This document shows positions 17,157 through 26,239 of a stretch of DNA of 64,000 nucleotides, one piece after another; position 1 is the first letter of the stretch; each line of letters begins with the position of its first letter. The stretch spans positions 1 to 64,000 of the forward strand of contig JAHCAX010000007.1 of assembly GCA_019634675.1 (NCBI GenBank). Reading direction: 5' to 3'. The translations under genes were made by a program, and so were the position numbers. Source of the stretch: Acherontichlamydia pituitae (lineage in GTDB: Bacteria > Chlamydiota > Chlamydiia > Chlamydiales > Rhabdochlamydiaceae). Under the pieces are notes generated by a model. The model did not search any database. It saw only the letters and a program-made list of their open reading frames with translations, and was not told the origin of the DNA.

Positions 17157-18119
17157 TTAAGCAGCAGCAGCTGCTGCGATCGCTTGAACAAAGCGCTGGG
17201 CTAGCATATGCGTCGGCATGGCCGTATTGTCGCGGATCTCAGTCAGTGTGATCGGCTGGATGTCGCGGTTCCTGAATTGGATGAAGTGATCGGCAGCCGG
17301 ATCTCCAAATCGTTGCGCCAAGGCTCGCTCTTCAAGGGTGCTTTCATTGAACCCGGCAAGGTCTCCAAAGCTTCCTGCAAATTCAGGACGTTGGATAACC
17401 GCATGGACAAATGCAGCGTTGGCCTTGCAGATAAGGGCGTTTTCTTGGGCTTGGAGAGCTTCCATGCGGAGGACGTTCACTCGTTCTTGCAAAGAAGGTC
17501 CATCGGTCGTTGCTGCTGGAGTTTGGGTAGAGCTTGGGTTAAGGAGCTGGGAGGCCTCTTGGGAATGTGTGTTCATTTCACCCTCGTAGCTCTCTTGCTG
17601 CTTTCTCCAGTACTCATAGCGGGCGATCAAAGGTTTGAACTGGTTCAAGTCCTCAACTTGCTGCACTCCAGGAATCCTGTTCCACTGGATGCGCATTAAG
17701 GCTAGCTTCATTCCGGTCATGCGGGCGTCGTCAGGAAGAGCGCTATGCTCTTGGGCGATATCTCTCAATTGCTCGGCGCGCCGTTGAGTTTGAGCGGAAT
17801 AAAGGGAAAGTTTCTGATGGAGTTGGAAGGCTGGGTTCATCAATAAGATCGAGCCGATGCCGACAACCGGCAGGTACACGGGAGCTAGCAATCCTACTGC
17901 GACAAATGTTCCTGTAGCCAAGATAGTAAAGACAACTAAGGTTGCTTTTGAAGCGATGTCCCAAAGAAAGGCGTTTGAATCATGCGTTGCAGCGACATCT
18001 GGGTTGAGATCCAGGACGCAGCGTTGAAGATAGTTGGCCGACTCCGGTTGAGGAGCGGTTGGAACCGCATTAGATTCGACGTGCGGGGTTCCTTGGACTG
18101 TAGAAGCAGCAGTTGCCAT
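17157..18119 (-). CDS. Inc-like bilobed membrane protein, paralogue B
   Basis: A 320-residue paralogue of the gene at 16102-17094 in the same orientation, 62 bp apart, evidently a tandem duplication. Layout: polar N-terminus (MATAASTVQGTPHVESN), bilobed hydrophobic region (VVFTILATGTFVAVGLLAP and YLPVVGIGSILLM), then an alpha-helical domain with GMKLALMRIQWN, PLIARYEYWRKQQE and the C-terminal LAQRFVQAIAAAAAA. AAGAGG precedes the ATG. Function unknown; an inclusion- or membrane-associated role is inferred from shape only. Confidence 0.7.
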   Translation of the reverse strand: MATAASTVQGTPHVESNAVPTAPQPESANYLQRCVLDLNPDVAATHDSNAFLWDIASKATLVVFTILATGTFVAVGLLAPVYLPVVGIGSILLMNPAFQLHQKLSLYSAQTQRRAEQLRDIAQEHSALPDDARMTGMKLALMRIQWNRIPGVQQVEDLNQFKPLIARYEYWRKQQESYEGEMNTHSQEASQLLNPSSTQTPAATTDGPSLQERVNVLRMEALQAQENALICKANAAFVHAVIQRPEFAGSFGDLAGFNESTLEERALAQRFGDPAADHFIQFRNRDIQPITLTEIRDNTAMPTHMLAQRFVQAIAAAAAA

Positions 18120-18276
18120 AAAAAACCTCTTGGAATTTTTTGCCCCACATTATGCCATATTCTGAACTAAATGTCCGTCATTAAAAAAAAGTTCAGCATT
18201 AAATTTCGATAGCAAATAATTGATTTGTACAGTTTTTGATGAAAAGTCTGCCGCTAAAAAATTGCTTCGTCACCTT

Positions 18277-18291
18277 GAACCTATCTCAATA
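18277..18291. repeat. fragment of dispersed hairpin repeat
   Basis: GAACCTATCTCAATA occurs here and, inverted, at 42137-42151, where it is one arm of a hairpin element. No second arm is visible here. Confidence 0.4.
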
Positions 18292-18324
18292 AAAAGTTTC
18301 AGTCGATTTTTCGGTTCTTTGGTA

Positions 18325-18771
18325 TTATATCTTAGATTGTAAAAGTTTTAATGCTTCTTGCTTCATCCTGAGATGGAGGCTAGCAAGACCGTTCGATCGG
18401 CTAGGGGAGAGGCTGGACTGTATTCCGATTGCGTCCAGGCAGGATGGCGGGCAGGTGAGGACCACTTCTGGGAACTCATCGCTGTAGATGGCGAGCAGCA
18501 AGGCTGCAAGTCCGCGGGAGATCAACGCATCGCTATGGGCTGTAAAAATAATTTTGCCCTCTGAAGAAAGCTGGGCATGCAGATGCATTTGGCTTTGGCA
18601 TCCTTTAACGAGATTTTCAGGAAGCTTGTACGCATCGGAAAAGAAGGGGAGGGACTGGCCAAGCTCGATGAGCTTTTGATACTTTTGTTCAGACGTGGAA
18701 AGCGGTTCAAAAAGCAACTTGAGCTGCTTTTGCTTCGCTAGGCAGGATTCAAAAGAGATCTTGCTGTCCAT
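18325..18771 (-). CDS. sufE: SufE-family sulfur acceptor
   Basis: A 148-residue SufE/CsdE protein. SufE accepts persulfide sulfur from the cysteine desulfurase SufS for iron-sulfur cluster assembly. The active-site loop VKGCQSQMHL, with the acceptor Cys near residue 58, matches the family motif V-x-GC-x-SQ-x-(W/L), and the C-terminal ISRGLAALLLAIY also fits. It stands alone here without sufBCD or sufS. Length and motifs are normal; the start at 18771 has only a weakly placed AAGGA. Confidence 0.85.
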   Translation of the reverse strand: MDSKISFESCLAKQKQLKLLFEPLSTSEQKYQKLIELGQSLPFFSDAYKLPENLVKGCQSQMHLHAQLSSEGKIIFTAHSDALISRGLAALLLAIYSDEFPEVVLTCPPSCLDAIGIQSSLSPSRSNGLASLHLRMKQEALKLLQSKI

Positions 18772-19095
18772 TGATAAGGGGTTCCTTCAAAGTTTAAGGG
18801 AGCCATCATAACGATCGTATCCATCCTGAGTCAATAGATCTCTTTGAACAGAGGTATAAAGGATGAAAATTTATTTAATCTTAAAGAAAGGGGAAAAAAC
18901 AATACGCTCAGGATAATAGACTCTCAGCGTCGCGATATTTGTAAGTCTTTCTTTTTTAGATGTATAATCTAATATTAATGATAAATTAATATAAATAATT
19001 AATTTAAACCCAATTGACTGCAATGATAGTTGTGAGTTAAAATTAATGGAATTAAGTAAGAATGAGAATTCAATTCAGTCAGGAAATTTTCTTTT
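18772..19095. other. intergenic, no gene seen
   Basis: Increasingly AT-rich region between the divergent sufE and hydrolase genes, presumably holding their promoters. No exact promoter or RNA is recognisable by eye. Confidence 0.4.
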
Positions 19096-20034
19096 ATGTC
19101 TGCAAGTATCCATTCAGCTTCTTCTGATCAAGAAAAATACTCTAGAATGTTATTTACAGCCCATGATCGGACGGTTTCTGAAGGCAATGACCTTTTAGAG
19201 TGTCTAGAAGCTGCAAGAGACCCCCTTATTTCGATGTATCAAGGTAAAGAGATCAACCTCCCTGCTCCAAATGGCGACCTGATCAATGGGGTCCATTTTC
19301 AAGGAGGGCAAAAAAATGCGATCGTCTTTCTCCAGGGGAACGGATGTTTCTATGAAAGTTCGTCAACAAGGCCGTTGCATTGGATGGAATCTCTAAAGGA
19401 TGGTTCTGGACAAGTCCCTCATCTGATCGTTTTTAATCCCAGGGGAACCGGGAAAAGCTCAGGAGTGACTGAGACTCATAACGTAGAAGAAGATTTGACG
19501 CTCCTTTTTAACTATCTTGTAAAAGAACAAGGGGTCGATCCGAAACATGTTGTCTTTGCTGGACATTCCATGGGCGGGTATTTCGCAGTCTTTGGCGCCT
19601 TGCGCGTTCAAAAGGAATATCCAGATTCAACTGTTCATCTCGTATTAGACCGTTCCTTTCCTGATCTGCATTCGAGACTGGCCTCTAAAATTGAAAAGTA
19701 TGCAAGCAATAAAATCTCAGGGCTTTACCTTGCTAGGAAGTTTCACCAAAAGATCGATTCTTGGAAATGGGCCAAGGACTCGATTGAAGCGATTGATCAG
19801 CTTAAAGGAAGGGTATGCGTTATCTTTCATCAAAAAGATGGCATCGTCCTTTATAAAGACTCATTTCACTCTCAGTTGAATAGCTCTGCAAGCAAAAAGG
19901 AGTATAGCTCAATAGAACTCGTTGAAGCTAATGCAGATGTTCCTATCCATGCGAAGTTTCATAATCGAGAATATACCGATGTTGAAAATGAGCAGATCGT
20001 TAAAGAGCTAAAGTTGATGTTGGGAGTCTCTTAA
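19096..20034 (+). CDS. alpha/beta hydrolase
   Basis: A 312-residue alpha/beta hydrolase. The strand-turn FLQGNGCFYES is the oxyanion-hole region, FNPRGTGKSSG is the typical post-strand motif, GHSMGGYFAVFGAL is the nucleophile elbow, and an acid (IFHQKDGIVLY) and His near IHAKFHN close a possible triad. There is no signal peptide. The catalytic machinery looks complete but the substrate is unknown. The ATG is preceded by AGGA. Confidence 0.8.
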   Translation: MSASIHSASSDQEKYSRMLFTAHDRTVSEGNDLLECLEAARDPLISMYQGKEINLPAPNGDLINGVHFQGGQKNAIVFLQGNGCFYESSSTRPLHWMESLKDGSGQVPHLIVFNPRGTGKSSGVTETHNVEEDLTLLFNYLVKEQGVDPKHVVFAGHSMGGYFAVFGALRVQKEYPDSTVHLVLDRSFPDLHSRLASKIEKYASNKISGLYLARKFHQKIDSWKWAKDSIEAIDQLKGRVCVIFHQKDGIVLYKDSFHSQLNSSASKKEYSSIELVEANADVPIHAKFHNREYTDVENEQIVKELKLMLGVS

Positions 20035-20063
20035 GAACCCATTTCCGTAAAAGTTCCAGTCTA

Positions 20064-21887
20064 TTACCGTTCATTCGATTGGATATTAGAGTCTAATAAT
20101 TGCAATAGCTTAGCAATAGCTTCGGTCAATTCTTCCGGCTTATTGTCGATCAGATGCTTTAAGACAATTTCATGCTGAACTTGAGCGGCTTTATAGGTTT
20201 CTATTTGCTTGTCGTTGCTGCTTAAAACCTTCATTTTTTTCGCAATCAGCTGCAGCTCTTCGTAATGTTGTTTGATCAGGGGCAGGGGTTGCAAGTAAAG
20301 CTGTTCTGAAAATTCCGGGGCGATATGAGCCAGGGAAATGATGTTCTCTTCAAAGTCTGCAGGGATAGTAAAGGTCGACCGTGCTGCTTCAATCATTATA
20401 TGTAAAGCCTGCCGGTGGGTCATCTCTATTTTTTCTCCCCGTACAAAATAGGTGCCTATCGCATCGGGCGTGCTTAAGTCGGCTAGGTTGATCGAAGCCA
20501 TTTTGTCTTTGTTTAAGGGGATGTTTTCGTCAGATTTCGCCCAGCTTGGATTCAAATAAAAATTTCCTCGGAGAAAGTCGATTCCAAGGATACGGTTTTG
20601 CTTGGACATGACGGCTTTGAACCGTCCTTTTAAGAAGGTTTTTGCGATGGTACCTTCTTCGATAGTTTGATCGGGCAGATGGTCGAGGGCTGCATACCGT
20701 CTTGTGTTAAAGTACCGTTCTACGCCTGATTCATGAGAGGTTGAACGGAACTCTTCGATATCTGTTGATATGTCATCTCCCATCGAGCAGGCAAATTTGA
20801 TCACTTGATGATTGCCATTCTCATCGCGATAGGTGACGACGGCATCTGTATGGTCTGCTCCACGCACCTCTTCTGATAAACCGGTCCATTTGATCGATCG
20901 CTCTTCTGTTCCAGGAATAGGCAAGCTCATCCAATTGCTTTGGATTTGAGAGCCGACAGATTGCCCATCGATATTTAGGTTGGTTTTGAGGTCATGGCAA
21001 AATCGTTTGGCTAGGACGCCGCACGTGCCTGACTGGTATTTTTCATGCAGCGAGACGAGGTTTGGATCGAAGGTTGTAAATGCTTCCGATAAAGATAAGT
21101 TTGGATTATCTGTTCTGGCCATAGCGACAGATTTGGCAAATTCAAGGACGAGCGCTAAGTTATTATAGTTAGATCCGCCTGCTAATTGATTGTAAAGGTC
21201 CTTCATTTGCGTAATTTTATCTTTAGAAAGAACTTGAGAGCAGGAAATATCCATTGGAGCAACAGGGCCGTCTTTGATAGCAAGCTGCCCTTTTTCATTG
21301 TAAAGGACCTCAAGGTTGCGCGCTCTTTCATCGGACTCTACGGAAATGGCCACACTGGCAACGCCTTTTCCAGCAAGGGTTGGGTTCGGCAGGGTAGTAT
21401 AGTTGAACAGGTCGACCAAGGCAATGAGCTCATCACGGGTAGGCTGCTTACCTGAATGCATGGTCTGAAAGTTAGAAAGGATGTCATTAAAATTTTGAAG
21501 ATGGCTCAAATAGCTATTTACTAAGCCGGCAACAGCAGCCGATTCCCTGGTCGTCATGCTCGGAATGGAAGATAGGACAGTAGAGGCCTCGTTGAGCGCA
21601 TCTTGAGCAGAAATTTCGTTACTTAAAATTTTTCTAGAAAGAGTGTCGATCGCTTGGGCAGTCGGCTCATCGGCAGGGGTCGACACAAAGGAATAGACAT
21701 AGCGGCCAATGCCCGATGTGAGCTTTGAGGAAAAATCTAAAAAACTACGGTCGTCTTGGCTAAGCTCGATATGGCATTTGAGCTTTTCGATGATCTCTAG
21801 AATACGATCGGAGGTCTCTTTAGGCGACAATTGAATTGGCGCTGGAAAAAAGCTCTTTATTAAAGGTAATGACGAAAGTAGTGACAT
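20064..21887 (-). CDS. large unknown protein
   Basis: A 607-residue, mostly helical soluble protein that I do not recognise. The N-terminal half resembles chlamydial effector-type sequence rich in Ser/Thr/Glu; a Cys-containing segment CGVLAKRFCHDLK lies near residue 290, and the C-terminus ends in Leu-rich helices (LIDNKPEELTEAIAKLLQLL). There is no signal peptide or membrane segment. GAGG lies ten bases before the ATG. It stands alone, convergent with the hydrolase. Confidence 0.7.
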   Translation of the reverse strand: MSLLSSLPLIKSFFPAPIQLSPKETSDRILEIIEKLKCHIELSQDDRSFLDFSSKLTSGIGRYVYSFVSTPADEPTAQAIDTLSRKILSNEISAQDALNEASTVLSSIPSMTTRESAAVAGLVNSYLSHLQNFNDILSNFQTMHSGKQPTRDELIALVDLFNYTTLPNPTLAGKGVASVAISVESDERARNLEVLYNEKGQLAIKDGPVAPMDISCSQVLSKDKITQMKDLYNQLAGGSNYNNLALVLEFAKSVAMARTDNPNLSLSEAFTTFDPNLVSLHEKYQSGTCGVLAKRFCHDLKTNLNIDGQSVGSQIQSNWMSLPIPGTEERSIKWTGLSEEVRGADHTDAVVTYRDENGNHQVIKFACSMGDDISTDIEEFRSTSHESGVERYFNTRRYAALDHLPDQTIEEGTIAKTFLKGRFKAVMSKQNRILGIDFLRGNFYLNPSWAKSDENIPLNKDKMASINLADLSTPDAIGTYFVRGEKIEMTHRQALHIMIEAARSTFTIPADFEENIISLAHIAPEFSEQLYLQPLPLIKQHYEELQLIAKKMKVLSSNDKQIETYKAAQVQHEIVLKHLIDNKPEELTEAIAKLLQLLDSNIQSNER

Positions 21888-22246
21888 TATTATTAATCCT
21901 CTATTTCTGTATCCTATATTATATCTGAAAAATGTTAATTTAAAATTAATTATTTAACAGGAGAGGTAATTGATTTAATTAAGTCTTTCTTATTAAGTGT
22001 CAATGCGTTGAATAAGCAGGATGAAATTGCTTTAATTAGAAAGATAAATTGTTTATTATAAATAGTTTATGAAGTCGAGTGTGTTAGGGGTGTTCAAATG
22101 AGTTCTAGAAGAGATTTGGAAGTGGTCGTGAGAGTGTGAGATGCATTTGTCCAGGTCGCAGTGAAAGCCGCATTTTCTACAATTGCGGTTTTAGGCCAAG
22201 TCATCGGCAGATGGATATTTCCTGGGTAAGGAATCGAATCAAGGTG
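21888..22246. other. intergenic, no convincing gene
   Basis: AT-rich at its left part. A minus-strand frame at 22094-22300 has no ribosome binding site and overlaps the infA promoter, so I do not call it. Confidence 0.4.
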
Positions 22247-22275
22247 TTGACATTTACTGGGAAATCCAGTTTGAT
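22247..22275 (+). promoter_or_regulatory. sigma-70-like promoter for infA operon
   Basis: A perfect -35 TTGACA at 22247-22252, a 17-base spacer and a -10-like TTTGAT at 22270-22275, about 30 bases ahead of infA. Confidence 0.5.
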
Positions 22276-22305
22276 AACTTACGTCAAATTTAAAACTCAA
22301 AGATT

Positions 22306-22524
22306 ATGCCGAAAGAAGACACGATTAAAGTAGATGGAACTGTAGAAGAGTTGCTTCCCAATATGACATTTCGGGTTGTCCTCGAAAATGGGATGCATGT
22401 GCTCGCCCACCTCTGTGGAAAAATGCGGATGAGGAATATCCGGGTCCTGGTCGGGGATATTGTCACTGTAGAGATGTCGCCCTATGACCTGACAAAAGCC
22501 CGCATTATTTACCGTCAAAGATAA
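22306..22524 (+). CDS. infA: translation initiation factor IF-1
   Basis: A 72-residue S1/OB-fold protein that binds the 30S A site during initiation. The motifs VDGTVEELLPNMTFRVVLENG, HLCGKMRMRNIRVLVGD and MSPYDLTKARIIYR are nearly universal for IF-1. It leads the tuf-rpoC supercluster, the order I recall in Chlamydia. The leader before the ATG is very short, and no strong ribosome binding site is seen. Confidence 0.97.
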   Translation: MPKEDTIKVDGTVEELLPNMTFRVVLENGMHVLAHLCGKMRMRNIRVLVGDIVTVEMSPYDLTKARIIYRQR

Positions 22525-22680
22525 TTTTCATTCGTTTTCGTCAGGATATTCTCCTGGGAAACACGAGTGCAGGCACCTTACGGATTGAGAGAATTTACAA
22601 TTAGGTATTGAATTTATTTGCCTTAGAGACTAAGCTTTGTAGCTTTCGACTTCTAGTAGGTGTTTTACTTTAAGTGGAAT

Positions 22681-22752
22681 GCCCAGATAGCTCAGTGGTA
22701 GAGCACTTGCATGGTAAGCAAAAGGTCGTAGGTTCAATTCCTATTCTGGGCA
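22681..22752 (+). tRNA. tRNA-Thr (GGT)
   Basis: Cloverleaf: acceptor GCCCAGA/TCTGGGC, D-arm GCTC...GAGC, anticodon loop ATGGTAA with anticodon GGT, T-arm GTAGG-TTCAATT-CCTAT, discriminator A. The outermost anticodon-stem pair is a C-A mismatch. It lies directly upstream of tuf, as in other chlamydiae, and is probably co-transcribed with it. Confidence 0.93.
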
Positions 22753-22824
22753 AAGATCGAAATCAATTGAAAAATTAAAACTGAACTATACTGGAGCCTA
22801 ACGGAGGCCAAACGGAGGATAGTA

Positions 22825-24009
22825 ATGGCAAAAGAACAATTTCAAAGAACAAAACCCCACGTCAATATTGGCACAATCGGCCACGTTGACCACGGTAAAA
22901 CATCATTAACAGCTGCAATCACGAAAGTTTTGGCTGAGCAAGGCAAAGCGAAGTTCCGTGACTACGCGTCAATCGACAATACGCCAGAAGAAAAAGCGCG
23001 TGGTATTACGATCAACTCCACCCACGTTGAGTATGAGACAGAAAACCGCCACTATGCTCACGTAGACTGCCCAGGCCACGCTGACTATGTCAAGAACATG
23101 ATCACTGGTGCTGCTCAGATGGACGGAGCGATCCTCGTCGTTGCAGCGACAGACGGTGCGATGCCGCAAACAAAAGAACATATCCTGCTTGCTCGCCAAG
23201 TAGGGGTTCCTGCTATCGTTGTCTTCTTGAACAAGATGGACATGATCGGCAAAGGCGACGAAGAACTCGTTGAACTCGTCGAAATGGAACTGACAGAGCT
23301 GCTCGAAGCGAAAGGCTACAAAGATGTGCCAATCATCCGTGGATCTGCATTAAAAGCTCTCGAAAATGATCCTGCGTATGTCGATAGCATCAGAAAACTG
23401 ATGGCAACAGTCGATGAAAAGATCCCAACTCCTAAGCGTGAGACTGAGAAGCCATTCTTAATGCCGATCGAGGACGTGTTCTCCATTTCCGGCCGCGGAA
23501 CTGTAGCGACTGGTCGTGTTGAGCGCGGTGTTGTCCGTACAAACGATAAGCTCCAACTCGTCGGTATCCGTGAGACGCGCGAGACTGTTGCAACAGGCCT
23601 TGAAATGTTCAACAAAATTTTGGATGAGGCTCAAGCGGGCGAAAACGTCGGTATCCTCCTGCGCGGTGTTGAGAAAAAAGACATCGAGCGCGGAATGGTG
23701 CTCGCAGCTCCTGGCACATGCACACCTCATACGAAGTTCAAAGGGACAATTTACGTTCTGACGAAAGAAGAGGGTGGACGCCATAAGCCGTTCTTCAGCG
23801 GTTACCGTCCACAGTTCTACTTCCGTACGACAGACGTTACAGGAACCGTAACGCTTCCGGAAGGAACTGAGATGGTCATGCCCGGCGATAACGTTGAGCT
23901 GACAGCTGAACTTCTCAATCCGATCGCAATGGAAGAAGGAATGAGATTCGCTATCCGTGAAGGCGGAAGAACAATCGGCGCTGGAACGATCACAAAGATC
24001 ATCCAGTAA
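22825..24009 (+). CDS. tuf: elongation factor Tu
   Basis: A 394-residue EF-Tu, delivering aminoacyl-tRNA to the ribosome. All GTPase motifs are present: GHVDHGKT (P-loop), the switch-I RGITI, DCPGHADY, NKMD and GSALKA. Domains 2 and 3 (FSISGRGTVATGRVERG, FKGTIYVLTKEEGGRHKPF) are standard. Codon use is biased as expected for a highly expressed gene. It is flanked by tRNA-Thr and tRNA-Trp. The upstream GGAGG (AACGGAGGATAGTAATG) is a strong ribosome binding site. Confidence 0.99.
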   Translation: MAKEQFQRTKPHVNIGTIGHVDHGKTSLTAAITKVLAEQGKAKFRDYASIDNTPEEKARGITINSTHVEYETENRHYAHVDCPGHADYVKNMITGAAQMDGAILVVAATDGAMPQTKEHILLARQVGVPAIVVFLNKMDMIGKGDEELVELVEMELTELLEAKGYKDVPIIRGSALKALENDPAYVDSIRKLMATVDEKIPTPKRETEKPFLMPIEDVFSISGRGTVATGRVERGVVRTNDKLQLVGIRETRETVATGLEMFNKILDEAQAGENVGILLRGVEKKDIERGMVLAAPGTCTPHTKFKGTIYVLTKEEGGRHKPFFSGYRPQFYFRTTDVTGTVTLPEGTEMVMPGDNVELTAELLNPIAMEEGMRFAIREGGRTIGAGTITKIIQ

Positions 24010-24019
24010 CGTTTTAGGC

Positions 24020-24056
24020 GAGGCGGGTAGCTCTATTCAATAGACTATACCGCCTC
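24020..24056 (+). terminator. stem-loop after tuf
   Basis: GAGGCGG/CCGCCTC stem with extra inner pairs between tuf and tRNA-Trp. There is no T-run, so it may be a processing or 3'-stabilising hairpin rather than a true terminator. Confidence 0.4.
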
Positions 24057-24062
24057 ATGCAG

Positions 24063-24135
24063 GGGTGTGTAGCTCAGCTGGTAGAGCAGCGATCTCCAAA
24101 GTCGCCGGTCGGGGGTTCGAATCCCTCCGCACTCG
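24063..24135 (+). tRNA. tRNA-Trp (CCA)
   Basis: Cloverleaf: acceptor GGGTGTG/CGCACTC, D-arm GCTC...GAGC, anticodon loop CTCCAAA with anticodon CCA, T-arm GGGGG-TTCGAAT-CCCTC, discriminator G. It sits between tuf and secE. Confidence 0.95.
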
Positions 24136-24172
24136 ATTAAACAAATAAATCAAATGAAGTTGTGACAATCCT

Positions 24173-24448
24173 ATGTGCGCTATGGATGCTCGAATCAACC
24201 ACAATCGGACAAATGCTGATGTCAATGCTCATGCGGCACCTAAGAAGAAGCGCGCATTTACGTTTATTCAGGATTTGAAAGAAGAGCTCAAGAAAGTTAG
24301 CTGGACTACGCAAGAAGAGTTGAAGTTTTCTACGAAAATGGTCGTAGGGGCGACATTTTTCCTCGGAATGGGGATCTACTTCGTCGATCTGGTCATCAAA
24401 GGATGTTTGGATTTAGTAACGCTTGTCGTTCATTTTATCTTTGGCTAA
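24173..24448 (+). CDS. secE: preprotein translocase subunit SecE
   Basis: A 91-residue single-span SecE, the clamp subunit of the SecYEG channel. The signature FIQDLKEELKKVSWTTQEELKFST precedes one transmembrane helix (VVGATFFLGMGIYFVDLVI). A polar 25-residue N-terminus precedes it. The first ATG (24173) or the one three codons later could be used. NusG follows 15 bases after. Confidence 0.95.
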   Translation: MCAMDARINHNRTNADVNAHAAPKKKRAFTFIQDLKEELKKVSWTTQEELKFSTKMVVGATFFLGMGIYFVDLVIKGCLDLVTLVVHFIFG

Positions 24449-24463
24449 AAAATTTAGGTCATC

Positions 24464-25012
24464 ATGCATAAATGGTACGTTGTCCAGGTTCAATCCGGTC
24501 AAGAAAAAAAAGTTAAGAAAGCGCTTGAAGAGAATCGCGAGTCAAGCGGAATGAGCGATTTGGTTTCGGAAGTGCTCGTGCCGACTGAAAACGTGGCAGA
24601 AGTAAAAAAAGGCCAGCAGAAGGTCAGCGAAAAGAAGCTTTGGCCAGGTTATATCCTCGTCAAGATGCAACTTACTGACGACGCATGGATGTATGTGCGC
24701 AATACCAATGGTGTTCTTGGATTCCTCGGCGGCGAAAAGGCCCAACCCCTCCTTCAGTCTGAAGTAGATAATATCCTTAAGGACCTTGAAGAGAAGAAAA
24801 AAGGTGTTGTCCAAAAGCACAACATCACAGTCGGCGACAAGGTTAAGATCACTGATGGCGTCTTCGTTAACTTTATTGGAACTGTCAGTGAAGTGTTCCA
24901 TGATAAAGGCAGGTTAAGCGTCCTCGTCTCCATTTTCGGAAGAGAGACCCGAGTGGACGACCTCGAGTTCTGGCAAGTCGAGCAAGCGCCGGCAGAGACG
25001 GAAGTCACTTAA
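24464..25012 (+). CDS. nusG: transcription factor NusG
   Basis: A 182-residue NusG: NGN domain with KWYVVQVQSGQEKKV, the loop VSEKKLWPGYILVKM and NTNGVLGFLGG, then a KOW domain with GDKVKITDGVFVNFIGTV. It modulates RNA polymerase pausing and couples transcription to Rho or ribosomes. Lies between secE and rplK as in most bacteria. Confidence 0.98.
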   Translation: MHKWYVVQVQSGQEKKVKKALEENRESSGMSDLVSEVLVPTENVAEVKKGQQKVSEKKLWPGYILVKMQLTDDAWMYVRNTNGVLGFLGGEKAQPLLQSEVDNILKDLEEKKKGVVQKHNITVGDKVKITDGVFVNFIGTVSEVFHDKGRLSVLVSIFGRETRVDDLEFWQVEQAPAETEVT

Positions 25013-25058
25013 AAATAACATCCCTGGTTTGAACCAGATAACATAAACGGAAAAGCCC

Positions 25059-25484
25059 ATGGCAAAGAAAGTAGTAAAAGTCATTAAGTTGCAGATCCCT
25101 GCAGGCAAAGCAAACCCTGCACCCCCAATCGGCCCTGCTCTCGGCGGCGCCGGTATCAACATTATGGGCTTCTGCAAAGAATTTAATGCAAAGACACAAG
25201 ATAAAGCAGGTGATATCCTTCCAGTAGAGATCACTGTTTATCAAGATAAAAGTTTTACGTTTATCACTAAACAACCTCCTGTATCCCGCATGATCTTGAA
25301 AGAGGTCGGGATTGAGTCAGGTTCTAAAGTGCCTAACCGTGATAAAGTTGGCAAATTGACTAAGCAACAGGTCATGAAAATTGCCAATAATAAACGCCAA
25401 GATATGCGTGCGGAGTCGGACGAAGCTGCTATGCGGCTTGTCATGGGTACTGCGCGTTCAATGGGTGTTGATATTGTTGAGTAA
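25059..25484 (+). CDS. rplK: 50S ribosomal protein L11
   Basis: A 141-residue L11, which shapes the GTPase-associated centre with 23S rRNA. Motifs: IKLQIPAGKANPAPPIGPALG near the N-terminus, FCKEFNAKT, PPVSRMILKE, and the C-terminal RSMGVDIVE. Length is standard. Confidence 0.98.
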   Translation: MAKKVVKVIKLQIPAGKANPAPPIGPALGGAGINIMGFCKEFNAKTQDKAGDILPVEITVYQDKSFTFITKQPPVSRMILKEVGIESGSKVPNRDKVGKLTKQQVMKIANNKRQDMRAESDEAAMRLVMGTARSMGVDIVE

Positions 25485-25526
25485 TTCGCTCAGCAAAATA
25501 GTTGTTGTTATTTAAAGGAAATCAGA

Positions 25527-26237
25527 ATGCATCGTAGCAAAAGGTTTCGGGAGATAGATAAGTCGGTTGATAGAATGAAAGTCTATTCGCTGGCAGAAGC
25601 TATCGAAATTTTACAGAAATGTCCACCGGTCAAATTTGACCAATCGGTGGAACTGTCGCTTAAAACAGGCGTCGATGCCCAGAAGTCTGATCAGCAAGTA
25701 CGTGGAACTGTATCTCTACCGAACGGTACAGGCAAACGCAGTACGATCCTCGTTTTCGCAAAAGGTGAGAAAGTCAAAGAAGCCTTGGACGCTGGAGCTG
25801 ACTACGCTGGGAATGAAGAATATTTTGAAAAGATCAAGAACGGTTGGACCGATTTTACTGCAGTCATCGCAACTCCAGATATGATGCGCGATGTCGGTAA
25901 ATTGGGGAAAGTATTGGGCCCTAGAGGTTTAATGCCGACTCCAAAAGGCGGCACTGTGACGACGGATGTTGCAAAAGCTGTAGCTGAAGTCAAAGCCGGA
26001 AAAATCGAGTTTAAATCGGACAAACATGGAGTAATCAATACTCTTGTTGGTAAGATTTCGTTCAATAAGGAAAAACTGGTTGAAAATATCATCGCATTGC
26101 TCTCTGCAATCACTCGATCTAAACCATCGACTGCAAAGGGGCAATATCTTAAGTCGATGGCCCTTTCTTCGACAATGGGCCCAGGCTTGAAGATCGACCT
26201 ATCTTCGATCACTGAAATTCATGGGGCGAAAGAATAA
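25527..26237 (+). CDS. rplA: 50S ribosomal protein L1
   Basis: A 236-residue L1, part of the L1 stalk that moves deacylated tRNA. Signatures include the VELSLKTGVDAQKSDQQVRG N-terminal region, GKLGKVLGPRGLMPTPKGGTV and the C-terminal MGPGLKIDL. L1 also autoregulates the L11 operon in many bacteria. The AAGGA ahead of the start is well placed. Confidence 0.98.
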   Translation: MHRSKRFREIDKSVDRMKVYSLAEAIEILQKCPPVKFDQSVELSLKTGVDAQKSDQQVRGTVSLPNGTGKRSTILVFAKGEKVKEALDAGADYAGNEEYFEKIKNGWTDFTAVIATPDMMRDVGKLGKVLGPRGLMPTPKGGTVTTDVAKAVAEVKAGKIEFKSDKHGVINTLVGKISFNKEKLVENIIALLSAITRSKPSTAKGQYLKSMALSSTMGPGLKIDLSSITEIHGAKE

Positions 26238-26239
26238 CG

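Noticed and set aside
22094..22300. 68-codon minus-strand frame before infA
   Set aside because: It overlaps the infA promoter, has no ribosome binding site and no family features.
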